From positions 7,870 to 21,255 of the forward strand of contig NVTJ01000042.1 of the NCBI GenBank assembly GCA_002401545.1: 13,386 nucleotides of DNA. The letters run 5' to 3'. Shown here one piece after another: positions 7,748 through 13,386 of the stretch. Every line of letters starts with the position of its first letter. The stretch's first letter is position 1. Both the position numbers and the translations under genes were made by a program. The notes under the pieces are model-generated. The model searched no databases, had not been told where the DNA came from, and saw only the letters and a program-made list of their open reading frames with translations. Origin of the DNA: Alphaproteobacteria bacterium (GTDB taxonomy: Bacteria > Pseudomonadota > Alphaproteobacteria > Sphingomonadales > Emcibacteraceae).

Positions 7748-7760
7748 TAACATATTGTTA
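7748..7760 (-). promoter_or_regulatory. IHF-like site / short palindrome
   Basis: The minus strand TAACAATATGTTA matches the IHF consensus WATCARNNNNTTR with one mismatch. Its centre is about 77 nt upstream of the predicted start. It lies between the distal palindrome and the sigma-54 promoter, where a DNA-bending protein would help loop an enhancer-bound activator to the polymerase. The same bases are nearly symmetrical (TAACA, TGTTA), so another protein could bind. Confidence 0.3.
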
Positions 7761-7787
7761 ATAAAAGGGTATTAATACTTTATTAAC
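7757..7787. promoter_or_regulatory. Interrupted palindrome, candidate upstream activating sequence
   Basis: GTTAATAAA (7757-7765) and TTTATTAAC (7779-7787) are perfect 9-bp inverted arms. Inside them GTATTAATAC (7769-7778) is a perfect 10-bp palindrome, offset by three bases. The centre is about 95 nt upstream of the predicted sigma-54 start, the usual distance for enhancer-binding-protein sites. AT-richness raises the chance of random symmetry. Confidence 0.5.
7772..7787 (+). promoter_or_regulatory. CtrA-type binding site (TTAA-N7-TTAAC)
   Basis: TTAA at 7772-7775, seven bases, then TTAAC at 7783-7787 matches the full alphaproteobacterial CtrA box, and 7783-7790 reads TTAACCAT. A near-consensus second copy is on the minus strand (TTAA 7761-7758, seven bases, TTAG 7750-7747). 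The stretch 7740-7793 holds five TTAA tetramers. The region is AT-rich, so this is suggestive only. Confidence 0.4.
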
Positions 7788-7880
7788 CATTAATATAAGG
7801 AATTTATTGCCTTGTAGGAGACTATATTGCCGATGACCTTAAGGCAGCATGAATAGATAAGAAAAATTTTATATATACTA

Positions 7881-7891
7881 GATTCTGACTC
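7881..7891. promoter_or_regulatory. Paired GANTC (CcrM-type) methylation sites
   Basis: GATTC (7881-7885) and GACTC (7887-7891) lie one base apart, just after the RNA methyltransferase stop codon. GANTC is the target of the cell-cycle methylase CcrM in many alphaproteobacteria. The sites are far (about 200 nt) from the sigma-54 start, so a regulatory role is uncertain. The remaining 7792-7880 stretch shows only CCTTAAGG at 7837-7844 and no clear terminator for the upstream operon. Confidence 0.35.
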
Positions 7892-7901
7892 TGGGGAATT
7901 T

Positions 7902-9155
7902 CTAAGAATTACGCCTGAAGGCGGCAATGAGTTCAATATGAGGAGAATAGAGAAACTGATCCACGGGCAGAATATCGCCCATGACAAATCCCCCGTCAAC
8001 CAGCAGCCTTGCATCGCGGGCAAAGGTGGCCGGATTACAGGAAATCATCACCAGATTTTTAAGGTCAGATTTGACGATTTCCGCCACCTGATCCCGCGCC
8101 CCCGCCCGCGGGGGGTCGATGACAACCGCATCATATCTGTTTAATTCATGGGGCAGGAGAGGCCGCAGGAACAGATCCCTCACCTCTGTGGTCAAAGCCC
8201 GGATTTTTCCCATCTGATGGGCGCTGTTTTCCAATGCAGCCACCATATCCTGATCACCCTCAACCGCATGAACGGCCCGGTTCTCGATCAGGGCCACAGT
8301 GAAAGTGCCGCATCCGGCAAAAATATCCGCCACCTTATCCGCATCCCCCAAAGCCGCCTTCATAAAGCGGGTCAGCACCGCCTCCCCGCCCCTGGTGGCC
8401 TGAAGAAAAGATCCCGGCGGGATAAACACCTGCCGTCCGCCAAAGGTAACGTAAGGCTTGCGCCGTTCGCACAGAATTTCATGGTAAGGGCTTTTCAGCT
8501 TTACATCCAGCCAGCAGATGCGGGCCACATCCTGCCCCTCGGCAAAGGCGGCAATATCCATGCGCAGATCAAGGTCCGGCTCTCCTGCCCTTTCCAGAAT
8601 GATGTCGAGGCCGTTTTCCGCCAGATTAATCTGAACCGCCATTTTCTGACGTAAATCAAGCTGTCCGCCCAGAAATTTCCGCAAAGGTCCAATGAAAGCC
8701 ACTATTTCAGGGGCCATAACCGGACATTCCAGAATATCAATAATATTATGGCTCGCCCGTTCCGCAAAGCCCACCACTGCCACGCCCTTGCCCCGCCCCA
8801 TAACCGAAAGCCGCGCCCGCCGGCGGCTACCCGGATCGCTTATATGCGGCGCGAGAATATTCACATCCTCAAAACCCCGGTGGCTGAGGGCGACCCTGAT
8901 CTGTTCCTGTTTCCAGCGAATATAATAATCTTTCGACACATGCTGCAGGGAACAGCCGCCGCAACGGCCAAAATGCCGACATAGGGGCGCGATGCGGTCA
9001 GGGGAGGCTTTGTGAATATGTTTGATTCGGCCTTTGCTGCCCTGAAGCTTGATCTCAAGGTCATCGCCGTCCACCGAGAAAGGCACATAAATTGGGCCAT
9101 CCGCCACCCCGTCGCCACGCGCACCAATATGATTAATCTTTACCCGTATGGTCAT
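7902..9155 (-). CDS. [4Fe-4S] class I SAM-dependent m5U RNA methyltransferase (TrmA/RlmC/RlmD family)
   Basis: This protein belongs to the family that methylates uridine C5 in rRNA or tRNA using S-adenosylmethionine. It has 417 residues. The N-terminal part (1-50) resembles a TRAM-type beta-barrel RNA-binding domain. Cys59, Cys65 and Cys68 in CRHFGRCGGC, with Cys144 in LECPV, are the expected iron-sulfur ligands. PPGSFLQA (246-253) precedes the methyltransferase fold. The SAM site is DIFAGCGTF (277-285), followed by DPPRAG (347-352). The catalytic Cys373 is in ISCNPATFARD, and HIEL near 406-409 carries the general-base glutamate. The target (U747, U1939 or tRNA U54) cannot be told from the sequence. 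Its ATG is 3 nt after the tlyA stop, so the two are surely co-expressed, and it is the last gene of the operon. Confidence 0.93.
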   Translation of the reverse strand: MTIRVKINHIGARGDGVADGPIYVPFSVDGDDLEIKLQGSKGRIKHIHKASPDRIAPLCRHFGRCGGCSLQHVSKDYYIRWKQEQIRVALSHRGFEDVNILAPHISDPGSRRRARLSVMGRGKGVAVVGFAERASHNIIDILECPVMAPEIVAFIGPLRKFLGGQLDLRQKMAVQINLAENGLDIILERAGEPDLDLRMDIAAFAEGQDVARICWLDVKLKSPYHEILCERRKPYVTFGGRQVFIPPGSFLQATRGGEAVLTRFMKAALGDADKVADIFAGCGTFTVALIENRAVHAVEGDQDMVAALENSAHQMGKIRALTTEVRDLFLRPLLPHELNRYDAVVIDPPRAGARDQVAEIVKSDLKNLVMISCNPATFARDARLLVDGGFVMGDILPVDQFLYSPHIELIAAFRRNS

Positions 9156-9158
9156 ATT

Positions 9159-9914
9159 TTATATTCCGCCCCATTTATATTCAGCTATAATCAGAAATTC
9201 CACATTGCCTTCCGGCCCCTTGATCGGGCTGGTGGTCAGGCCGATCACCGACCATCCGGCCATATCATCACTGATCCAGTCTTTGATTTTCTCACAGACC
9301 TGAGCATGCAGTTCCGGGTCACGAACCACACCGCCCTTGCCCACATTACCCCGCCCGACCTCAAACTGCGGCTTGATCAGGGCCACAAGGATGCAGCCAT
9401 CCGCCGCAAGGGACATGGGGGCGGGCAACACCGTCTTCAGACCAATAAAACTGGCATCACAAACGATCATATCTACCGGGTCCGGAATTTGTTCCGATGT
9501 GAGATAGCGGGCGTTGGTTTTCTCCAGCACAATAACCCGCGCGTCCCCGCGTAATTTCCACGCCAGCTGGCCGTGGCCCACATCAACCGCATAAACTTTT
9601 GCCGCCCCGTGATTCAGGCAGACATCGGTGAAGCCGCCGGTGGAGGCCCCCACGTCAATCACCGTCCTGCCCACCATATCAAGGGAGAACTCCTCTATGG
9701 CCTGCATCAGTTTCAACCCGCCACGACTGACCCAGGGATGGGGCTTGCCGCGCACTTTCAGCGGCGCATCAGGGCTAAGCTGCGTGCCAGCCTTCTCAAT
9801 CTTTTTTTCACCGCTGAAGACAACCCCGGCCATGATATAGGCCTGTGCCCTGGTGCGGTTTTCTGCAAGGCCCCGCTCGACAACAAGCTGGTCAACACGC
9901 TTCTTTCTGGTCAT
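9159..9914 (-). CDS. tlyA: TlyA family rRNA (cytidine-2'-O)-methyltransferase
   Basis: TlyA proteins 2'-O-methylate cytidines in 16S and 23S rRNA; many databases still label them hemolysin. The product has 251 residues, a little under the mycobacterial protein. An S4 RNA-binding domain occupies about 1-60 (RVDQLVVERGLAENRTRAQAY). An FtsJ/RrmJ-like fold follows, with the SAM motif IDVGASTGGFTD (86-97). The expected catalytic tetrad is visible as Lys68 in SRGGLKL, Asp153 in CDASF, Lys181 in IKPQFE and Glu239 in GNVEF. The ATG is 3 nt after the dxs stop. Adjacency to dxs is common in bacteria, and there is no signal peptide, which supports a cytoplasmic rRNA-modifying role over a secreted toxin. 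Confidence 0.94.
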   Translation of the reverse strand: MTRKKRVDQLVVERGLAENRTRAQAYIMAGVVFSGEKKIEKAGTQLSPDAPLKVRGKPHPWVSRGGLKLMQAIEEFSLDMVGRTVIDVGASTGGFTDVCLNHGAAKVYAVDVGHGQLAWKLRGDARVIVLEKTNARYLTSEQIPDPVDMIVCDASFIGLKTVLPAPMSLAADGCILVALIKPQFEVGRGNVGKGGVVRDPELHAQVCEKIKDWISDDMAGWSVIGLTTSPIKGPEGNVEFLIIAEYKWGGI

Positions 9915-9917
9915 TAT

Positions 9918-11840
9918 TTACCCTGTTACGGATGAGCTGGTGTCATTGCGGCGCAGCGCCTTTAAGGACACTTCGACAATATCGCTGGCGCAGAGTCCGG
10001 CGTCGCGGTACATGACATCAGGATTGTTCTGGTCCTGAAAAATATCAGGCAGGTTCAATGTTCTGACCTTCAGGCCGTTTTCCAGCAGACCTTCATTGCT
10101 GAGATAATCCAGCACATGAGAGCCAAAGCCGCCAATGGAGCCTTCTTCTATGGTCACCAGAACCTCATGGTTCAGGGCCAGATCACGGATCATGTCCAGA
10201 TCAAGCGGTTTGGCAAAACGGGCATCGGCCACCGTACAGGTCAGGCCATGAGCCTTTAAGGCATCCGCCGCCTTCAGGGCTTCGCCGAGCCTTGTGCCCA
10301 GCGACAGGATGGCAATATGGGTGCCTTCGCGTATGATACGGCCCTTGCCAATTTCCAGAATCTCGCCCATGTCCGGCAATTCAAGCCCAACCCCTTCCCC
10401 GCGCGGATAACGCACCGCAGAGGGCCGGTCATTGATGTCTGCGGCTGTGGCCACCATATTCATAAGTTCCACCTCATCCGCCGCTGCCATAACCACAAAG
10501 TTGGGAAGGCTGGAAAGATAGGTAATATCAAAAGACCCCGCATGGGTCGGGCCATCCGCCCCCACCAGCCCCGCCCGGTCAATGGCAAAGCGTACCGGCA
10601 AATTCTGTACCGCCACATCATGGACCACCTGATCATAGGCCCGCTGCAGAAAAGTTGAATAGATGGTGACAAACGGTTTGAAGCCCTCTGTTGCCATACC
10701 GGCGGCAAAGGTCACCGCATGCTGTTCGGCAATACCCACATCAAAACAGCGGTCGGGGAATATCTCGCCGAATTTATCCAGCCCGGTGCCGGACGGCATG
10801 GCGGCGGTAATGGCGACAATCCTGTCATCCTTGCCCGCCTGTGCAATCAGGGCTTTGGCAAAAACATTGGTATAGCTTGGGGCCTTGGGTGTTGATTTGC
10901 TTTGCGCACCGGTGACAATGTTAAATCTGGATACCCCGTGATATTTGTCCTTGGCTTCTTCCGCATGGCGGTAGCCTTTGCCTTTTTGCGTCACCACATG
11001 GATCAGCATCGGTCCCTGACCGCCCGCATCACGGACATTTTCCAGAACCGGCAACAGATGATCCATATTATGACCATCAACCGGACCGACATAATAAAAC
11101 CCCAGTTCCTCAAACAGGGTGCCGCCCGTAGCCATACCCCGGGCATATTCCTCAGCACGTCTGGCTGTTTCGCTGACCGTGCGGGGGAAACGCTTGACAA
11201 TATTCTTGGCAAAGTCCCGCAGGTTAAGGAATGAGCGAGAGGATAGCAGACGCGCCAGATATGCACTCATTGCCCCCACGGGCGGTGCGATGGACATATC
11301 ATTGTCATTGAGAATCACAATCAGGCGTGATTTCAACGCCCCGGCGTTATTCATCGCCTCGTAAGCCATACCGGCGCTCATGGCCCCGTCACCGATGACC
11401 GCGATAATATTTTCATCACTGCCGCGAAGGTCCCGGCTCACCGCCATGCCAAGTCCGGCAGATATAGACGTTGAACTATGCCCCGCACCAAAGGGGTCAT
11501 ATTCACTTTCCTTGCGTTTGGTAAAACCGGCCAGACCACCGCCCTGACGAATACTGTCCATGCGGTTCCGCCGGCCAGTCAGTATTTTATGGGGATAACA
11601 TTGATGGCCCACATCCCATATGAGCTTGTCCTTGGGCATATTAAAGACATGGTGAAGCGCTACCGTAAGTTCGACAACGCCCAGCCCCGCCCCCAGATGC
11701 CCCCCGGTTTGGGAAACCGTATGGATCATATCCGCCCGAACTTCATCGGCCAGTTGTCGAAGCTGGTCTGATTTTAATTTTGTTACATCGTCAGAACATT
11801 TAATCTGATCAAGTAATGGTGTTATTGGTTTGCTACTCAA
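9918..11840 (-). CDS. dxs: 1-deoxy-D-xylulose-5-phosphate synthase
   Basis: This ThDP-dependent enzyme condenses pyruvate and glyceraldehyde 3-phosphate, the first and often rate-limiting step of the MEP isoprenoid pathway. I place the start at the TTG at 11840, giving 640 residues and the typical beginning SSKPITPLLDQI. Motifs (numbered from this start) are GGHLGAGLGVVEL near 46-58, DVGHQCYPHKIL (76-87), GHSSTSISAGLG (120-131), the ThDP/Mg site GDGAMSAG (150-157) with NDNDMSI (178-184), the catalytic Glu372 in GIAEQHAV, and RAGLVGADGPTHAG (422-435). The frame is open to 11930, but that version would overlap ispA by 71 nt and add 30 atypical residues. It follows ispA by 19 nt, putting two isoprenoid genes in one operon. 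Confidence 0.96.
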   Translation of the reverse strand: MSSKPITPLLDQIKCSDDVTKLKSDQLRQLADEVRADMIHTVSQTGGHLGAGLGVVELTVALHHVFNMPKDKLIWDVGHQCYPHKILTGRRNRMDSIRQGGGLAGFTKRKESEYDPFGAGHSSTSISAGLGMAVSRDLRGSDENIIAVIGDGAMSAGMAYEAMNNAGALKSRLIVILNDNDMSIAPPVGAMSAYLARLLSSRSFLNLRDFAKNIVKRFPRTVSETARRAEEYARGMATGGTLFEELGFYYVGPVDGHNMDHLLPVLENVRDAGGQGPMLIHVVTQKGKGYRHAEEAKDKYHGVSRFNIVTGAQSKSTPKAPSYTNVFAKALIAQAGKDDRIVAITAAMPSGTGLDKFGEIFPDRCFDVGIAEQHAVTFAAGMATEGFKPFVTIYSTFLQRAYDQVVHDVAVQNLPVRFAIDRAGLVGADGPTHAGSFDITYLSSLPNFVVMAAADEVELMNMVATAADINDRPSAVRYPRGEGVGLELPDMGEILEIGKGRIIREGTHIAILSLGTRLGEALKAADALKAHGLTCTVADARFAKPLDLDMIRDLALNHEVLVTIEEGSIGGFGSHVLDYLSNEGLLENGLKVRTLNLPDIFQDQNNPDVMYRDAGLCASDIVEVSLKALRRNDTSSSVTG

Positions 11841-11849
11841 TCGACCATA

Positions 11850-11854
11850 CCCTA
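11850..11854 (-). promoter_or_regulatory. dxs ribosome-binding site supporting a TTG start
   Basis: The minus strand reads TAGGG, 9 nt before TTG at 11840, within the short gap after the ispA stop. The ATG between them (GGGTATGGTCGATTGA) is out of frame and hits a stop after three codons, so TTG is the best in-frame start. Confidence 0.6.
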
Positions 11855-11859
11855 AATTT

Positions 11860-12780
11860 TTAACTAGCCCGATTAATAATGAATTTTGCAAGATTACGCA
11901 AGTTTTCTGCAGTGCCGCCAAATACCTCAAGATGCTTCACAGCCTGTTCTGTCAACATATCGGCCTTGGTGCGGGCCTGATCCGTGCCCACCAGCGAAAT
12001 CAATGTGGCTTTGCCGGCAGCGGCATCTTTTCCGGTGGCTTTGCCAAGCTCTGCTGCGCTGCCGCCGTCATCCAGCAAATCGTCAGCGATCTGAAACGCC
12101 AGTCCCACATCATGGGCATAGCCCCTGATGGCATGACGCCGCCGGGTCTCCGCCTTGCCAAGTATGGCACCGGCTTCACCGGAAAAGACCATCAACGCCC
12201 CGGTTTTCATCCTTTGCAAACGGGTAATGCGAATCTTGTCCAAAGTCTGATTTTCTGCCAGAAGGTCAAACATCTGCCCCCCGACCATGCCATTGACGCC
12301 CAGAGCGCGGGCCATGAAGCTGATCAATTCACAGCGTACCCGCGCATCCGCATGGGTTTTCTCATCGGATAATATTTCAAACGCCAGCGTCAACAGGGCA
12401 TCCCCGGCCAGAACCGCCGTTGCCTCGTTAAATTTTTTATGAACCGATGGCTGGCCCCGGCGCATATCATCATCATCCATACACGGAAGGTCATCATGAA
12501 TCAGGGAATAGGTATGAACACATTCCACCGCCGCCGCCACCCGCAGGGCAGCACTTTCTCCAACGCCAAAAATCCTGGCACTTTCCATCACCAGAAAAGG
12601 CCTGATCCGCTTGCCCCCCGCCATCAGGGCATATATCATGGCATCAATGACCTGCTGTTCCAGGTCAACGGCTTTGGGCATAAGTTTTATGAGTATTTCC
12701 TCAACCTTCTCCGCCGCCAGTCCCAACGCAGAAAATGCCGGGTCATCATTACTGTTTATCATAAAGAATTTATCCCGCAT
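11860..12780 (-). CDS. ispA: Polyprenyl (farnesyl) diphosphate synthase
   Basis: This enzyme condenses isopentenyl diphosphate with dimethylallyl and geranyl diphosphate to make farnesyl diphosphate. It has up to 306 residues. GGKRIRP (55-61) precedes the first aspartate-rich motif DDLPCMDDDDMRRG (96-109), which has the two-residue insertion typical of bacterial short-chain synthases. The second motif is DDLLD (233-237) in FQIADDLLDD, and QMFDLLAE at 169-176 fits the family. Two starts are possible: ATG 12780, overlapping the xseB stop by 11 nt, or ATG 12762 (codon 7), 7 nt after it. Neither has a clear Shine-Dalgarno sequence, and translational coupling to xseB is likely. Product length (C15 rather than C10 or C20) is inferred from family and operon context. 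Confidence 0.93.
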   Translation of the reverse strand: MRDKFFMINSNDDPAFSALGLAAEKVEEILIKLMPKAVDLEQQVIDAMIYALMAGGKRIRPFLVMESARIFGVGESAALRVAAAVECVHTYSLIHDDLPCMDDDDMRRGQPSVHKKFNEATAVLAGDALLTLAFEILSDEKTHADARVRCELISFMARALGVNGMVGGQMFDLLAENQTLDKIRITRLQRMKTGALMVFSGEAGAILGKAETRRRHAIRGYAHDVGLAFQIADDLLDDGGSAAELGKATGKDAAAGKATLISLVGTDQARTKADMLTEQAVKHLEVFGGTAENLRNLAKFIINRAS

Positions 12781-13027
12781 CCAAATCAGTTGTAGTGATC
12801 ATGCCGTCCTGCGCTTTGGTGATTTTCTCAATCCGTGCCGTTGCATCTTTCAGTTTATTGTCACAATGCGCCCGAAGCCGGGTTCCCCGGGTATATATAT
12901 CAATGGACTGCTCCAGTGAAACCTGACCGCCTTCCAGATTTTTAACGATTTCCTCCAGGGCGCCAAGCGCATCTTCAAAATTCATCCCCGCAATATCATC
13001 CGGTATGCTGTTCGCTTCATCTGACAC
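12770..13027 (-). CDS. xseB: Exodeoxyribonuclease VII small subunit
   Basis: This is the small subunit of exonuclease VII, which binds the XseA large subunit and degrades single-stranded DNA. The 85 residues match the family. The diagnostic segment NFEDALGALEEIVKNLEGG (16-34) is followed by VSLEQSIDIYTRG (36-48), forming the helical hairpin that packs on XseA. The start is GTG at 13027, fixed by AGGAG (13034-13038) six nt upstream. It lies 14 nt after the hydrolase stop and overlaps or nearly touches ispA, so it is in the same operon. No xseA is present in the window, so the two subunits are encoded apart. Confidence 0.95.
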   Translation of the reverse strand: MSDEANSIPDDIAGMNFEDALGALEEIVKNLEGGQVSLEQSIDIYTRGTRLRAHCDNKLKDATARIEKITKAQDGMITTTDLDAG

Positions 13028-13033
13028 TATAGT

Positions 13034-13038
13034 CTCCT
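13034..13038 (-). promoter_or_regulatory. xseB Shine-Dalgarno deciding a GTG start
   Basis: The minus strand reads AGGAG six nt before the GTG at 13027, in the 14-nt gap after the upstream stop. No in-frame ATG has comparable support. Confidence 0.8.
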
Positions 13039-13041
13039 GAA

Positions 13042-13386
13042 TTATGAATCGTTAGTATAGCGGGAAACGGCGGGCGGCATCAATGCCAAAACATGGCTGG
13101 CAACACTTTCCCCCAGAACATCAAGATTATAACCGCCTTCGAGGCAAGATACCAGCCTGCCCTTGCACTGTTTTTCTGCAATCTGTTTTATCTCAGCCGT
13201 TATCCAGAAAAAATCATCTTCGTCAAGGTTCAAATCCGCCAGCGGGTCCATGGCATGACCATCAAAGCCTGCGGAAACAAGAATGAAATCCGGGTCAAAG
13301 GCCTCCAGAGCCGGAAAAATACGTTCCTGATAAGACCGGCGGAATGCATGGCTGCCGCTACCTGCGGCCAGCGGCACGTTGACGAT
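13042..13386 (-). CDS. Histone deacetylase-like (class II / acetylpolyamine amidohydrolase) protein, C-terminal part
   Basis: Only the last 114 codons are visible; the frame is open to the right edge and the N-terminus lies outside the window. Family members are zinc hydrolases of about 300-370 residues that remove acetyl groups from acetyl-lysine or acetylated polyamines. Visible parts are the segment NVPLAAGSGS, the motif LVSAGFDGHAMDPLADLNL that carries a zinc-binding Asp, and EGGYNLDVL, whose Tyr is the expected transition-state-stabilising residue. The N-terminal His-His and Asp-His motifs cannot be checked. The substrate is unknown. It precedes xseB by 14 nt and appears to lead, or be internal to, the isoprenoid operon, an order seen in other alphaproteobacteria. 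Confidence 0.9.
   Translation of the reverse strand: MVNVPLAAGSGSHAFRRSYQERIFPALEAFDPDFILVSAGFDGHAMDPLADLNLDEDDFFWITAEIKQIAEKQCKGRLVSCLEGGYNLDVLGESVASHVLALMPPAVSRYTNDS

Noticed and set aside
7808..7846. TGCCTT and AAGGCA inverted arms with CCTTAAGG inside, as a terminator of the dxs operon
   Set aside because: The loop is 27 nt, the stem is only 6 bp and no T-run follows on the minus strand.
7790..8023. 77-residue minus-strand frame covering the end of the RNA methyltransferase gene and the intergenic region
   Set aside because: It is out of frame with the methyltransferase and overlaps its essential C-terminus, so it is a shadow frame.
9159..9914. Reading tlyA as a hemolysin toxin
   Set aside because: The S4 domain, SAM motif and K-D-K-E tetrad indicate an rRNA methyltransferase, and there is no secretion signal.

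Overview
The window looks like chromosomal DNA of an alphaproteobacterium with moderate GC content. Three things suggest this. The TCA-cycle gene order is mdh-sucC-sucD-sucA with a zapE-type ATPase gene upstream. A second cluster runs HDAC-like, xseB, ispA, dxs, tlyA and a TrmA/RlmD-type RNA methyltransferase. One intergenic region also holds CtrA-like and GANTC motifs. No rRNA, tRNA, CRISPR array, insertion sequence or phage gene was seen. Nearly all genes lie on the minus strand, so the biological order runs from right to left.

Right block (13386 to 7902, minus strand) is a tightly packed operon. It holds the C-terminal end of a class II histone-deacetylase-like hydrolase (cut by the window edge), xseB (exonuclease VII small subunit), ispA (farnesyl diphosphate synthase), dxs (first enzyme of the MEP isoprenoid pathway), tlyA (rRNA 2'-O-methyltransferase family) and an iron-sulfur m5U RNA methyltransferase. 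Junctions run from 3 to about 19 nt, or a short overlap. ispA and dxs act in the same isoprenoid supply route, and the last two genes modify RNA.

Middle block (7901 to 6730) is the accessory and most interesting part. A 157-residue protein of unknown function (7649 to 7176, minus) is preceded by a full-consensus sigma-54 (-24/-12) promoter, with the invariant GG and GC exactly 10 nt apart. Upstream of it is a long interrupted palindrome about 95 nt before the predicted transcription start, which also contains a TTAA-N7-TTAAC CtrA-type site. An IHF-like sequence lies between them. This looks like a complete enhancer-dependent, possibly cell-cycle-linked control region driving a single unknown gene. 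A 72-residue unknown gene (6835 to 7053) is the only convincing plus-strand gene and is divergent from zapE.

Left block (6729 to 1, minus strand) holds zapE (AFG1-like ATPase), then malate dehydrogenase, the succinyl-CoA synthetase beta and alpha subunits, and the E1 subunit of 2-oxoglutarate dehydrogenase (785 codons visible, the C-terminal end lies beyond the left edge). These enzymes catalyse neighbouring steps of the TCA cycle. sucC and sucD overlap by one nucleotide.

All calls come from reading translations and motifs by eye. Family assignments of the metabolic genes are secure. Regulatory-site calls are sequence matches only.
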